Positions 44,876 to 53,695 are shown, numbered from the stretch's first letter. The stretch is 64,000 bases of DNA from Hyphomicrobiales bacterium (GCA_900473045.1 UCKS01000006.1:57709-121708); one strand, 5' to 3'. Program-made: numbers and translations. Notes: generated from the sequence alone by a model not told the origin.

Positions 44876-45325
44876 ATGGCCACCATTGCCCGTAAAGTCA
44901 GCGCCTATCTCGTCGTGAAGAATGCAGCGGAGGCCATCGAGTTCTACAGCCAGGCTTTTGGCGCGGAGGAGATTTTCCGGATGACCGACCCGTCCGACGG
45001 CCGTATCGGCCATGCGGAACTGCGTTTCGGCGAAACGCTGATGATGCTGGCGGACGAATATCCGGACTTCGGCGCCCTGTCGCCGGACACGATCGGCGGC
45101 TCGCCCGTGACCTTCCACGTCGACACGGCATCGACCGATGCGGCCGTGGCGCAGGCCGTTTCCGCCGGAGCGACGCTGTTGCGCCCGGCTGCGGATCAGA
45201 GCTTCGGCGAGCGGGTGGCGCAGGTGCTCGATCCCTACGGCCATCGCTGGATGCTGTCGCAGACCATCGAACAGGTGACGCCGGAGGAAATGCAGAAACG
45301 CTGGAACGAAGGGGCATCGGCATAA
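44876..45325 (+). CDS. VOC-family protein (PhnB/glyoxalase-like)
   Basis: 149 residues, AAGGAGG 9 bases upstream. Two VOC beta-alpha-beta-beta-beta modules: SAYLVVKNAAEAIEFYSQAFGAEEIFRM and VTFHVDTASTDAAVAQAVSAGATLL, then FGERVAQVLDPYGHRWMLSQ. This is the PhnB-like 3-demethylubiquinone/bleomycin-resistance-type pattern. Metal ligands appear incomplete for a glyoxalase I, so binding or a different reaction is more likely. Controlled presumably by the divergent TetR protein. Confidence 0.83.
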   Translation: MATIARKVSAYLVVKNAAEAIEFYSQAFGAEEIFRMTDPSDGRIGHAELRFGETLMMLADEYPDFGALSPDTIGGSPVTFHVDTASTDAAVAQAVSAGATLLRPAADQSFGERVAQVLDPYGHRWMLSQTIEQVTPEEMQKRWNEGASA

Positions 45326-45443
45326 GCCATGCTGCCGGTGACCAAGGCAGCGACGCGCCAACCTTGCCAGGGCTTTGTGGGTGTGTTTCAGAATTCGGTA
45401 ATCCAAGACTGTTATACGGCACCTCAAATGCCCTAACCTGCGG

Positions 45444-46658
45444 ATGATACCAGCCTTGGACCTCGCCACCGTTCTGCTTCTTCACAAGTCGTCATTTTTC
45501 ATCGGTGCGCTGTGCTTCCTGTATGTTCGCTGGCAATCGCCGAGCAGCCACGGGCTCGGCATCCTTGCCGTCGCCTTCATCCTTCTGGCCATTGCCTCGA
45601 CATTTGCGGGCCTCGGTGAAAAGCAGGCTCTGCCGCTTTCCGTCTGGGCGTTGTGGAGCTTTGTCACCGGGACACTCGGCTATGCCGTCTTCTGGATCGG
45701 AATGCGGAGGCTCAGCAGCACCAGCAAACGGCGTTCCTGGGATTGGCTGGGACTGGCCATTCCTGCGGTTCTCATCGTGGCGGCACTCCTCACCGGATTT
45801 CATCTCGACAACGTTTGGCGCGCGAGCATTTTCCAGGGCAGCTCGATCCTGTTTCTGAGTGCCTCGGCCGTGACGCTGATGCGCGACGACCGGCATGAAA
45901 AACTCTCGGCCAGATATGCGCTGACGGCAGCGATCGCCGTGGCGGTCATCCTGTCGGTGTTCGTCGTCGTGGGGCTGATGGCCCCGGACGCAACCCCTCT
46001 TCACCCGCGTGAGGCCTTCTTCCTGCTCATCCTCTGCCATTTCGCCATCGCCCTGTTTTCGCTGATTTTCGTCAACGAACGGGTGGAGGCAACGCTGACG
46101 ACGCTGCTCGACACCGATGCGCTGACGCAGATCCACAATCGCCGCTGGTTCTTCCTGACGCTGCCCGCCGCGCCGCTGGCGGGCGACGCCTTCATCATCA
46201 TCGACATCGATCACTTCAAGCGCGTCAACGACACTTTCGGCCATGCCGCAGGCGATCGGGTGCTGGCTTCCGCCGCCAAGGAGATGGCATTGAACCTGCG
46301 CCGCAGTGAAATCTTCGCCCGCCTCGGCGGTGAAGAATTCGGCCTCTATCTGCCCGCCGCATCCGGCCGCGATCCGCAGGTTGTCGCCGAGAGACTACGC
46401 ACTGCCGTCCAGTCGCTGAAAGTCAAAGTGGGCGAGACAGATATTCCCGTCACGATCAGCGCCGGTACGGCTATTGCCGCCACCGGCCTGCCGATGCAGG
46501 AGTTGATGAGCAGGGCCGACACGGCCCTGTATGCGGCCAAGAGCCATGGCAGAAACCGCATCGAAGCCTATCAGGCCGATGCGCCGTCTGCGCCTGCCAC
46601 CAACCAAAGACAAGACACAAACCCGGCACACACGGCAAAGGCCGGACAGGCAGCGTAA
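45444..46658 (+). CDS. Membrane-bound diguanylate cyclase (GGDEF domain)
   Basis: 404 residues. Residues 1 to about 205 contain six or seven hydrophobic segments forming a membrane sensor region without a recognised ligand domain. The GGDEF domain follows: DTDALTQIHNRRWFF near 222, FIIIDIDHFKRVNDTFGHAAGD near 245, RLGGEEFGLYLPAA near 290 (intact A-site, GGEEF), and ADTALYAAKSHGRNRIE. The inhibitory I-site, normally RxxD five residues before GGEEF, reads RRSE here, so product inhibition may be weak. It should make cyclic di-GMP for the switch between motile and sessile growth. The tail of ~40 residues is disordered. Confidence 0.9.
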   Translation: MIPALDLATVLLLHKSSFFIGALCFLYVRWQSPSSHGLGILAVAFILLAIASTFAGLGEKQALPLSVWALWSFVTGTLGYAVFWIGMRRLSSTSKRRSWDWLGLAIPAVLIVAALLTGFHLDNVWRASIFQGSSILFLSASAVTLMRDDRHEKLSARYALTAAIAVAVILSVFVVVGLMAPDATPLHPREAFFLLILCHFAIALFSLIFVNERVEATLTTLLDTDALTQIHNRRWFFLTLPAAPLAGDAFIIIDIDHFKRVNDTFGHAAGDRVLASAAKEMALNLRRSEIFARLGGEEFGLYLPAASGRDPQVVAERLRTAVQSLKVKVGETDIPVTISAGTAIAATGLPMQELMSRADTALYAAKSHGRNRIEAYQADAPSAPATNQRQDTNPAHTAKAGQAA

Positions 46659-46808
46659 CCGGACTTCCTCTTCCGGCCAACCGGCACACCCGCTCGGGTT
46701 CTCCGGCTTGAATCACCATCCCTGCCTCGCCCGCTTCTTTTCTCCGGCATTTGCACTACATTTCGCTCTGTGAACCAGATCGATTCCATCCCGCGTGGGG
46801 AGACACAG

Positions 46809-49304
46809 ATGCTCCTGCCCCCGCCCTTCCTGCGCTGGTTCGCAGAGAAGGGCTGGCAGCCGCGTGTGCATCAGCTGGAGCTTCTCTCCCACGTCCAGGG
46901 CGGCGAAAGCATGCTGCTGATCGCGCCGACGGGCGCTGGCAAGACGCTGGCGGGCTTCCTTCCCTCTCTGGTTTCCCTGACAGAACGCGGAAAGATCCCG
47001 CCGGGTTCGGTCTTTACCGGCATTCACACGCTCTACATCTCACCGCTCAAGGCGCTCGCCGTCGATATCGAGCGCAACCTGATGAAGCCGGTCGGCGACA
47101 TGGGCCTGCCGGTCCGCATCGAGAACCGTACCGGCGACACACCGGCCGCCAAGCGCCAGCGCCAGAAACTCAATCCGCCGGACATTCTTTTGACGACGCC
47201 GGAACAGGTGGCCCTGCTGCTTGCCAATGGCGAGGCCGAACGTTTCTTCAAGGACCTGAAATATGTGGTGCTGGATGAGTTGCATTCGCTCGTCACCTCC
47301 AAGCGGGGTCATTTGCTGTCCCTCGGCCTTGCTCGCCTGCGCCAGCTGGCGCCGGCAATGCAGGCGATCGGCCTATCGGCCACCGTCGCCGACCCGATGG
47401 ACCTGCAACGCTGGCTCGCCCCCCAGAGACCCGGCGAAAACCATCATGCCGGGCTGATCACCGTCACCGGCGGTGCCCGGCCGGAAATTTCGATCATGCG
47501 GACGGACGAACGGGTGCCTTGGGCCGGCCATTCCGCCGCCTATGCCATCGGCGATATCTATAAGGCGATCGGCGAGACCAAAACCACGCTTTTGTTCGTC
47601 AATACCCGCAGCCAGGCCGAGCGCGTCTTTCAGGAGCTCTGGACCATTAACGACGACAATCTGCCGATTGCGCTGCATCACGGCTCGCTCGATGTCGGCC
47701 AGCGCCGCAAGGTCGAGGCGGCCATGTCCGAGAACAAGCTCCGCGCCGTCGTCGCCACCTCGACGCTCGATCTCGGCATCGACTGGGGCGATGTCGACAT
47801 GGTCATCCATGTCGGCGCACCGAAGGGCGCCTCGCGCCTTGCCCAGCGCATCGGCCGCGCCAATCACCGCATGGACGAGCCGAGCCGCGCCATCCTGGTG
47901 CCGGCCAACCGTTTCGAGGTGATGGAATGCCAGGCGGCGCTTGATGCCAACTATATCGGCGCGCAGGACACGCCGCCGGTCGGCAAGGGCTCTCTCGACG
48001 TTCTGGCCCAGCACGTGCTCGGCATGGCCTGTGCAGCACCTTTCGATCCGCTGATGCTTTATGCCGAGATCACCAGCGCTGCGCCTTATGCGTATCTCAC
48101 CTGGGAAACCTTCGAGCGCATCGTCGATTTCGTCGCCACCGGCGGTTATGCCCTGCGGGCCTATGAGCGCTATGCCAAGATCCGCAAGACGCCCGAAGGC
48201 CTCTGGCGCGTATCCAATCCGATGATTGCCCAGCAATACCGCCTCAATGTCGGCACCATCATCGAATCGCCGATGCTCAATGTGCGCATGGTCAAGCACA
48301 ATGCCCGCGGCGCGCTCGGGCGCGGCGGCATGGCGCTCGGCAAGGTCGAGGAATATTTCATCGAAATGCTGTCGCCCGGCGATACCTTCCTGTTTTCCGG
48401 CAAGGTGCTGCGCTTCGAGGGCATCCGCGAAAGCGAGTGCCTGGTCAGCCAGGGCTTCAAGCTCGACCCGAAGGTCCCATCCTATAACGGCGGCAAGTTT
48501 CCGCTCTCCACCTACCTTGCCCAGCAGGTCCGCAAGATGCTTGCCGATCCGAGCCGGCATACGACCCTGCCCGATCAGGTGCGCGACTGGCTGTCCCTGC
48601 AGAAAGACCTCTCGATGCTGCCGAAGGAGGACGAGCTTTTGATCGAAACCTTCCCGCGCGGCAGCCGGCATTACATGGTGATCTATGCCTTCGAGGGGCG
48701 GCTTGCTCACCAGACGCTCGGCATGCTGCTGACGCGGCGGCTCGACCGCGCCGGGCTCAAACCTCTGGGTTTTGTCGCCACCGATTATTCGCTGGCCGTA
48801 TGGGGACTTGAGGATCTCGGCGCGGCCTTCACGTCCGGGCGGCCACAGCTTGCCGACTTGTTCGACGAGGACATGCTGGGCGATGATCTCGAAGCTTGGC
48901 TGAACGAAAGCTTCCTGTTGAAGCGCACCTTCCGCAACTGTGCCGTCATCGCCGGGCTGATCGACCAGCGCCACCCCGGCAAGGAAAAGAGCGGGCGGCA
49001 GGTGACGGTTTCGGCCGACCTTATTTACGACGTCCTGCGCAGCCACGAGCCGGATCACATCCTGCTGGAGGCCACCCGCAACGACGCCTCTACCGGGCTT
49101 TTGGAAATCGAACGGCTTGGCGATATGCTGTCGCGAATCAAGGGCCACATCACCCATCGGCCGCTCGATCGTATTTCGCCGCTGGCCGTGCCGGTCATGC
49201 TCGAAATCGGTAAAGAGTCGGTCAATGGCGATGCGCAGGACTTTTTGCTCGCCGAAGCCGCCGACGATCTGTTTGCGGATGTCCTGGCCACGGCATCGCC
49301 ATAA
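46809..49304 (+). CDS. Ligase-associated DEXH-box helicase (Lhr-like)
   Basis: 831 residues. I chose 46809 (MLLPPPFLRWF) because GGGGAG lies 6 bases upstream; a GTG at 46770 would add 13 residues without such a site. Superfamily 2 motifs: LLIAPTGAGKTLAGFLP (Walker A), YISPLKALAVD, TTPEQVALLL, DELHSL (motif II), LSATVADP (motif III), ATSTLDLGIDWG and QRIGRANHR (motif VI). The protein lacks the long Lhr C-terminal extension. This is the helicase of the alphaproteobacterial ligase-exonuclease-helicase-PdeM DNA-damage cluster. Here the ligase and exonuclease genes are not adjacent. The PdeM gene follows after 43 bases. Confidence 0.92.
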   Translation: MLLPPPFLRWFAEKGWQPRVHQLELLSHVQGGESMLLIAPTGAGKTLAGFLPSLVSLTERGKIPPGSVFTGIHTLYISPLKALAVDIERNLMKPVGDMGLPVRIENRTGDTPAAKRQRQKLNPPDILLTTPEQVALLLANGEAERFFKDLKYVVLDELHSLVTSKRGHLLSLGLARLRQLAPAMQAIGLSATVADPMDLQRWLAPQRPGENHHAGLITVTGGARPEISIMRTDERVPWAGHSAAYAIGDIYKAIGETKTTLLFVNTRSQAERVFQELWTINDDNLPIALHHGSLDVGQRRKVEAAMSENKLRAVVATSTLDLGIDWGDVDMVIHVGAPKGASRLAQRIGRANHRMDEPSRAILVPANRFEVMECQAALDANYIGAQDTPPVGKGSLDVLAQHVLGMACAAPFDPLMLYAEITSAAPYAYLTWETFERIVDFVATGGYALRAYERYAKIRKTPEGLWRVSNPMIAQQYRLNVGTIIESPMLNVRMVKHNARGALGRGGMALGKVEEYFIEMLSPGDTFLFSGKVLRFEGIRESECLVSQGFKLDPKVPSYNGGKFPLSTYLAQQVRKMLADPSRHTTLPDQVRDWLSLQKDLSMLPKEDELLIETFPRGSRHYMVIYAFEGRLAHQTLGMLLTRRLDRAGLKPLGFVATDYSLAVWGLEDLGAAFTSGRPQLADLFDEDMLGDDLEAWLNESFLLKRTFRNCAVIAGLIDQRHPGKEKSGRQVTVSADLIYDVLRSHEPDHILLEATRNDASTGLLEIERLGDMLSRIKGHITHRPLDRISPLAVPVMLEIGKESVNGDAQDFLLAEAADDLFADVLATASP

Positions 49305-49347
49305 ACCTTGGTCAGACACTGAAAAACAACGCCGCGCCGGAAAGCTC

Positions 49348-50073
49348 ATGCACCGCATCGCCCATGCCATCTCTGCCCTTCCGGACAATCCGGCATTGTC
49401 GGCCCGCATCGTCGTCAACGGCGTGATCGGCGTCTGCGATCCGCTCGGCGGTCTTTACCTGCCCGATCTCGATATTCTCGTTGTGTCCGACCTGCATCTG
49501 GAGAAGGGCTCGGCCTTTGCGCGGCGCGGCATGATGCTGCCGCCCTATGATACGCTGGCGACACTGCGCATCCTCGATGCAGTGATTTCCCGGCACAATC
49601 CGAAAACCGTCATCAGCCTCGGCGATAATTTCCACGATCGCGTCGGCTCGGCGCTGATGCCCGAGCTGTTTCGCGGCATGATCGAAACCATGGCGCGCGG
49701 CCGCGAATGGATCTGGATCAACGGCAACCACGATCCCGACGGCACCACGGCCCTGCCCGGCGCATCGATGGACGAACTCACCCATTCCGGCCTGATCTTC
49801 CGCCACGAACCGGCGCTTAACGCCACCGCAGGCGAAATCGCCGGCCATCTGCACCCGTCCGCGACCGTCCGCCGCCGCGAAAAATACATGCGCCGCGCCT
49901 GCTTTGCCAGCGATGGCCGCCGCCTGATCATGCCGGCCTTCGGCGTCACCACCGGCGGCCTTGACCTGCGCCACCAGGCCATGCGCGGCCTGTTCGACCA
50001 CCAGAACCTCGTGGCACATATGCTCGGGCGGGACCGGATCTACTCGGTGCGTTTTGCCAATCTGTTGGGCTAG
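49348..50073 (+). CDS. pdeM: Ligase-associated DNA-damage-response endonuclease PdeM
   Basis: 241 residues from MHRIAHAISALPD at 49348, with GGAAA upstream. Calcineurin-like phosphoesterase motifs: VVSDLHLEKGS, SLGDNFHD, INGNHD, and GEIAGHLHPSATVRRR with the metal His. That is the PdeM set (a nuclease partner of the Lhr-like helicase and ATP-dependent ligase). The small domain at the N-terminus and the Arg-rich GHLHPSATVRRREKYMRR stretch are typical. The last 4 bases overlap the end of the convergent DHFR-like gene. Confidence 0.9.
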   Translation: MHRIAHAISALPDNPALSARIVVNGVIGVCDPLGGLYLPDLDILVVSDLHLEKGSAFARRGMMLPPYDTLATLRILDAVISRHNPKTVISLGDNFHDRVGSALMPELFRGMIETMARGREWIWINGNHDPDGTTALPGASMDELTHSGLIFRHEPALNATAGEIAGHLHPSATVRRREKYMRRACFASDGRRLIMPAFGVTTGGLDLRHQAMRGLFDHQNLVAHMLGRDRIYSVRFANLLG

Positions 50074-50636
50074 GCAGCCGTTTTCTCGGTCCCATATCGC
50101 AGGATAATTCCACCCGATGCCAGCGGGCGCGATTCCAGCAATTGCAGCGGCTTGCTCTGGTTTGCAGGTTTGAACAGCGGTGTCCCCTGTCCCAGCAGAA
50201 CCGGCACGACGCACAGCATGATCTCGTCGATCACATCATCTTCCTGCAGAAGCGAGGCGACGAGGACGGCACTGCCGAAAATATAGATGTTCTTGTCGCT
50301 AGCCTGCTTCAATCGCTTAAGCTCGCCGGCAATATCCCTGACGATACGGGTGTTGTTCCAGTCGGATTTTTCTAGCGTATGCGAGGCGACGATCTTCGGA
50401 AGCGCGTTCATGTAGGCTTTGACTTCGGTATCATCGTCCGCAGTCGTCCAATAGGTCTTCATGCCCTCATAGGTGACCCGGCCAAAGACGAGCGCTTCGG
50501 CCTTCTTGCCGAATTCCTTGCTCAGCACCTCGAGTTCCGGCCCCCAGGCCTGCCTGTGAAAATCGAGATCCCAATTCTTCGTCCCTTCGAAATACCCATC
50601 GAGGGTGACGAGATTCCAGACGATGACCTTACCCAT
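50070..50636 (-). CDS. Dihydrofolate reductase family protein (RibD C-terminal domain-like)
   Basis: 188 residues, MGKVIVWNLVTLDGYFEG at the start, then LEVLSKEFGKKAEALVFGRVTYEGMKTYW, KIVASHTLEKSDWNN and IYIFGSAVLVASLLQEDDVIDEIMLCVVPVLLGQGTPLF. That is the YyaP/RibD-type short reductase fold with the NADPH-binding GS motif. True DHFR folate-site residues are not evident, so the substrate is open. The stop overlaps the pdeM stop region on the opposite strand. GGAGG precedes the start (7 bases). The 234-base gap to the VapC gene holds nothing I can support. Confidence 0.82.
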   Translation of the reverse strand: MGKVIVWNLVTLDGYFEGTKNWDLDFHRQAWGPELEVLSKEFGKKAEALVFGRVTYEGMKTYWTTADDDTEVKAYMNALPKIVASHTLEKSDWNNTRIVRDIAGELKRLKQASDKNIYIFGSAVLVASLLQEDDVIDEIMLCVVPVLLGQGTPLFKPANQSKPLQLLESRPLASGGIILRYGTEKTAA

Positions 50637-50870
50637 ATCAACCTCCTCCGATCAAAACAGATTGGCATTCACAAGCTGCCTGACGTTAATCAAACAGCTT
50701 GCAAAATGCAATCGGTTATCATGAAGGCGTCGAAATGCAGAGCTGCAGTTTCTCGACCCGGGTATCTTTGCATCGCGTTGGCAGTTCGAAGCGCTTGTCA
50801 GTTCCACCATTTTTTAGGGTGGGCGAATTTTGCTGAGGAGCGGAGAAATTCCAACCCCCGTTCTTTTCAC

Positions 50871-51323
50871 CTATTCGCTGGCGTGCGAACCTTCCGGAAG
50901 CTCAACAACCACATCGAGTGGCTCGAAGTGTCGTATATTCTCCGTGACGACCGTTAGACCATGTGCCTTCGCCGTGGCCGCGATGATGACATCGCCAAGC
51001 CCGGGATGCCGGCCCCTTCCGGCGGCCTCATCTTCGATTGCTCCGGCGGTCCTTGCAACTGTAATATCCATCGGCAGAATGCAGTCATCGAATGATGAGA
51101 CAATCCCCTCCAGCCACTGGTGAAGCCGCGCCGACTTTTCGCTGGCGCCGCGCCGTTCAAGGTTCCGGATCCCCTTCTCAATCTCCGCAATTGTCATGGC
51201 GGACAGAAATAGCCTGTCTGCCGCGCCTTGCTCACGCATCCACGCGGTCAAGGCGACGGGCGGCGCCGGTTTGTCGGGTGCAAATTTCGAGATGACATTC
51301 GTGTCGAGCAGATAACCGCTCAC
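50871..51323 (-). CDS. PIN-domain ribonuclease toxin (VapC/FitB type)
   Basis: 150 residues. Starts MSGYLLDTNVISKFAPDKPAPPV, the FitB-like PIN opening with the first catalytic Asp (DTN). Others: Glu in SAMTIAEIEKGI, and the Asp in GLGDVIIAATAKAHGLTVVTENIRHF. This is a Mg-dependent single-strand ribonuclease fold. The FitB subgroup usually cleaves specific RNAs. It overlaps the antitoxin gene by ATGA, the normal toxin-after-antitoxin order. Confidence 0.88.
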   Translation of the reverse strand: MSGYLLDTNVISKFAPDKPAPPVALTAWMREQGAADRLFLSAMTIAEIEKGIRNLERRGASEKSARLHQWLEGIVSSFDDCILPMDITVARTAGAIEDEAAGRGRHPGLGDVIIAATAKAHGLTVVTENIRHFEPLDVVVELPEGSHASE

Positions 51324-51571
51324 GGATCGATATCTCTCATTTTCGACGGACTGCGTTCAAGCTCCACGCCACCGGGAAAGGTCATGAGATATTCGCCGAA
51401 ATTCGGCCGCGACTTGTTCATGGTTTTTTTTGCAGCTTCAGCCGCCTCGATACTGACGAGCGCTGCAACCGGTTTTCCGTGCCGAGTGATCGTCACGAAC
51501 TCGCCCTTAATCGCCTCATCGACAAGGTTTGAAAATCCAGCCTTTGCGTCACGTAGACTTACCGTCGACAT
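51320..51571 (-). CDS. Phd/YefM-family antitoxin
   Basis: 83 residues from MSTVSLRDAKAGFSNLVDEA at 51571, preceded by GGGG 7 bases upstream; the first ATG at 51592 is less well supported. N-terminal Phd/YefM DNA-binding fold (LRDAKAGFSNLVDEAIKGEFVTITRHGKPVAALVS), then an acidic toxin-binding tail ending FPGGVELERSPSKMRDIDP. It should neutralise the downstream PIN toxin and repress the operon. VapC paired with a Phd-like rather than AbrB-like antitoxin is common for FitB-type toxins. Confidence 0.85.
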   Translation of the reverse strand: MSTVSLRDAKAGFSNLVDEAIKGEFVTITRHGKPVAALVSIEAAEAAKKTMNKSRPNFGEYLMTFPGGVELERSPSKMRDIDP

Positions 51572-51682
51572 CCGCTTACCCCTTGTGGTCATTCGTGACT
51601 ACATTGGACGCAAAAACACTAAAAATCAAGTTTTCAAGAGACCCTTTTTGCGAAAGCGGTCATCCGGCGCAGCATCCTGCCT

Positions 51683-52129
51683 CTAAACCTTCCTGACCCT
51701 CGTATCGCTCCACCCCAGCGCCTTGCCATCGGCCGAGCGCAGCGCCAGTTTCTCTACCGCGCTCCCCGTGGCAACGTCCACCAGGACGGAATGCTGCTCG
51801 CCGGGCGCATAGAGATGGTCCTGCCCCCATTGCCGCAGCGCGACGACGACAGGGAAAAGCGCGCGTCCCTTTTCCGTCAGCAGGTAGTCCTGATAGGCGC
51901 TGCCATCCGATGCCGGCGCTGTTTCCAGCACGCCGCAATCGACCAGATCACGCAGCCGCGCCGTCAGCATTCCCTTGGCGATGCCGAGACTGCGGCGGAA
52001 TTCACCGAACCGGCTGATGCCGTCGAATGCGTCGCGAACGATCAACAAGGACCACCAGTCGCCGATCGCATCCAGCGAGCGGGCAACCGGGCATTCCGCC
52101 TGCGTCAGGCTTGTCCGTTTCAAAACCAT
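51683..52129 (-). CDS. HxlR-family transcriptional regulator
   Basis: 148 residues from MVLKRTSLTQAECPVARSLD at 52129, with GGGGAA immediately upstream; an ATG at 52144 is in frame without a ribosome-binding site. HxlR signature: CPVARSLDAIGDWWSLLIVRDAFDGISRFGEFRRSLGIAKGMLTARLRDLVDCGVLE with the N-terminal Cys used for redox or electrophile sensing in related proteins. DYLLTEKGRALFPVVVALRQWGQ is the dimer helix. Divergent from an MFS transporter gene, with two copies of a 15-base dyad between the two starts. Confidence 0.9.
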   Translation of the reverse strand: MVLKRTSLTQAECPVARSLDAIGDWWSLLIVRDAFDGISRFGEFRRSLGIAKGMLTARLRDLVDCGVLETAPASDGSAYQDYLLTEKGRALFPVVVALRQWGQDHLYAPGEQHSVLVDVATGSAVEKLALRSADGKALGWSDTRVRKV

Positions 52130-52149
52130 TTCCCCACAATCCATCACTG

Positions 52150-52201
52150 GTCTTAAAATAGGACTAGACTCGCATCCATGCAACTGGTCTTATTATAAGA
52201 C
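52150..52201. promoter_or_regulatory. Two copies of a 15-bp HxlR operator-like dyad
   Basis: GTCTTATTATAAGAC (52187-52201) is a perfect inverted repeat; GTCTTAAAATAGGAC (52150-52164) is an imperfect copy 37 bases earlier. Both are preceded by ACTG. They lie 20 bases before the MFS start and 21 bases before the HxlR start, a classic arrangement for co-regulation of a divergent gene pair. Confidence 0.7.
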
Positions 52202-52220
52202 TACCCTGAGAGGAGAACGG

Positions 52221-53462
52221 ATGCGAGACGCAGCGGAAGATAGGACGAGCACTGACCCGGCCGGGCTTTCCGGCATAATGACAATGATGTTTGCCGTGGC
52301 GGGCGGCCTGAGCGTGGCGAACGTCTATTATGCCCAGCCCTTGCTCGGCGCCATGGCAGGGGATTTCGGCATCAGCCCGGCCTCCATCGGCATCGTCGTG
52401 ACGATGACGCAGATCGGTTATGCCCTGGGGCTGGTTTTCATCACGCCGCTTGGAGACATTGTCGATCGGCGCCGGCTGATCGCCGTGCAATCGCTCCTGC
52501 TTTGCGTGGCACTGGCGGCAGCGGCTCTGGCACCCACAGGCGGCCTGTTCGTGGCGGCCATGGCCGCCGTTGGACTGTTGTCCGTGCTGGTCCAGACGCT
52601 GGTCGCCTTCGCCACAGTTCTCGCCCTCCCGGCAGCGCGCGGCAGGACCGTCGGCATCGTCACCAGCGGCGTGGTCATCGGCATCCTCTGCGCCCGCTTC
52701 ATATCGGGTGTGCTGTCGGATATCGGCGGGTGGCGATCGGTCTATCTGGCCTCGGCACTGCTGACGCTGGCAATGGCCATCGCGCTTTACCGCATTCTAC
52801 CGGATCACCGCGACCATCAGCCAAAGCCAAGCTATTGGAGCCTGCTGCGCTCCATCCCGGTGCTGTTCATCGAAGAGCCAGTGTTGCGCAGAAAGGCCGG
52901 CATGGCCTTCCTGATCTTTGCCGCGTTCAGCATCTTCTGGACATCGCTGGCACTGCCGCTCGGTGCCGAACCGCATGCGATGTCGCACACTGTCATTGGC
53001 CTGTTCGGCCTTGCAGGCGTTGCCGGTGCGCTCGCGGCAAGTGGGGCCGGGCGGTTGGCGGATCGGGGATTGGGCAACTGGACAACCGGCGCTTCGCTCG
53101 TCCTGCTGCTCGCCTCCTGGGCTGGTATCGCCATGCTCCACACGTCGATCCTCGCCTTGATCGCAGGCACGGTGCTGCTCGATCTGGCAATCCAGGCCGT
53201 CCATGTCACCAATCAGAGTGCAATCCTGGCCATTCGCCCGGAAGCCAAAAGCCGGATCATCGGCGGCTACATGGTGTTCTATTCGGCAGGCAGCGCCAGC
53301 GGCGCCATCGCATCGACGACTGTCTACGCCCATGCGGGCTGGATCGGCGTCTGTATCCTGGGCAGTGCCGTCAGCTTTATAGCCCTGATCTACTGGGGGC
53401 TAACACTTCCGCGCCGTAAAAGCCTGCCCCCGGCCGGTGCGGGGGCCTGCACGACGGGCTAG
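52221..53462 (+). CDS. MFS transporter, drug efflux type
   Basis: 413 residues from MRDAAEDRTSTDPAG at 52221, with AGGAG 5 bases upstream. Twelve predicted membrane helices; the family loop motif reads GDIVDRRRLIAVQS near residue 78. The N-terminal VANVYYAQPLLGAMAGDFG pattern is typical of the DHA1-type group seen next to HxlR regulators. Substrate unknown; probably a toxic compound or quinone. Divergent from and presumably repressed by the HxlR protein. Its 3' end overlaps the convergent RAM-domain gene by 4 bases. Confidence 0.9.
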   Translation: MRDAAEDRTSTDPAGLSGIMTMMFAVAGGLSVANVYYAQPLLGAMAGDFGISPASIGIVVTMTQIGYALGLVFITPLGDIVDRRRLIAVQSLLLCVALAAAALAPTGGLFVAAMAAVGLLSVLVQTLVAFATVLALPAARGRTVGIVTSGVVIGILCARFISGVLSDIGGWRSVYLASALLTLAMAIALYRILPDHRDHQPKPSYWSLLRSIPVLFIEEPVLRRKAGMAFLIFAAFSIFWTSLALPLGAEPHAMSHTVIGLFGLAGVAGALAASGAGRLADRGLGNWTTGASLVLLLASWAGIAMLHTSILALIAGTVLLDLAIQAVHVTNQSAILAIRPEAKSRIIGGYMVFYSAGSASGAIASTTVYAHAGWIGVCILGSAVSFIALIYWGLTLPRRKSLPPAGAGACTTG

Positions 53463-53695
53463 AATGCGTTGAACGTCAACGTCGTCAGCGACCGGTTGAT
53501 GCCTGGCACCGTGGCGATGTTGTCGTTGATGAACTTGCCGATATCCTGCTCTTCATCGACATAGACCTTGATCAGCAGATCGTAATCGCCGCTGGTCGAA
53601 TACATCTCCGAGACGATCTCCTTCTTGTAGATCACGTCGGCGACTTCGTAGGTCTTGCCGGGGGCGCATTGCAGCTGGACGAAAATCGGCTTCAT
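53459..53695 (-). CDS. Stand-alone Lrp/AsnC ligand-binding (RAM) domain protein
   Basis: 78 residues, MKPIFVQLQCAPGKTYEVADVIYK, then STSGDYDLLIKVYVDEEQDIGKFINDNIATVPGINRSLTTLTF. This is the RAM domain of Lrp-type regulators without the DNA-binding part. Such proteins oligomerise and bind amino acids and may modulate full-length Lrp proteins. Small size and complete domain argue it is a real gene. Upstream lies the TIGR02186 gene, on the same strand after 66 bases. Confidence 0.83.
   Translation of the reverse strand: MKPIFVQLQCAPGKTYEVADVIYKKEIVSEMYSTSGDYDLLIKVYVDEEQDIGKFINDNIATVPGINRSLTTLTFNAF

Noticed and set aside
47373..49418. 681-codon minus-strand open frame antisense to the Lhr-like helicase
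   Set aside because: It is a frame shadow of a gene with clear helicase motifs, with the same biased composition and no domain.
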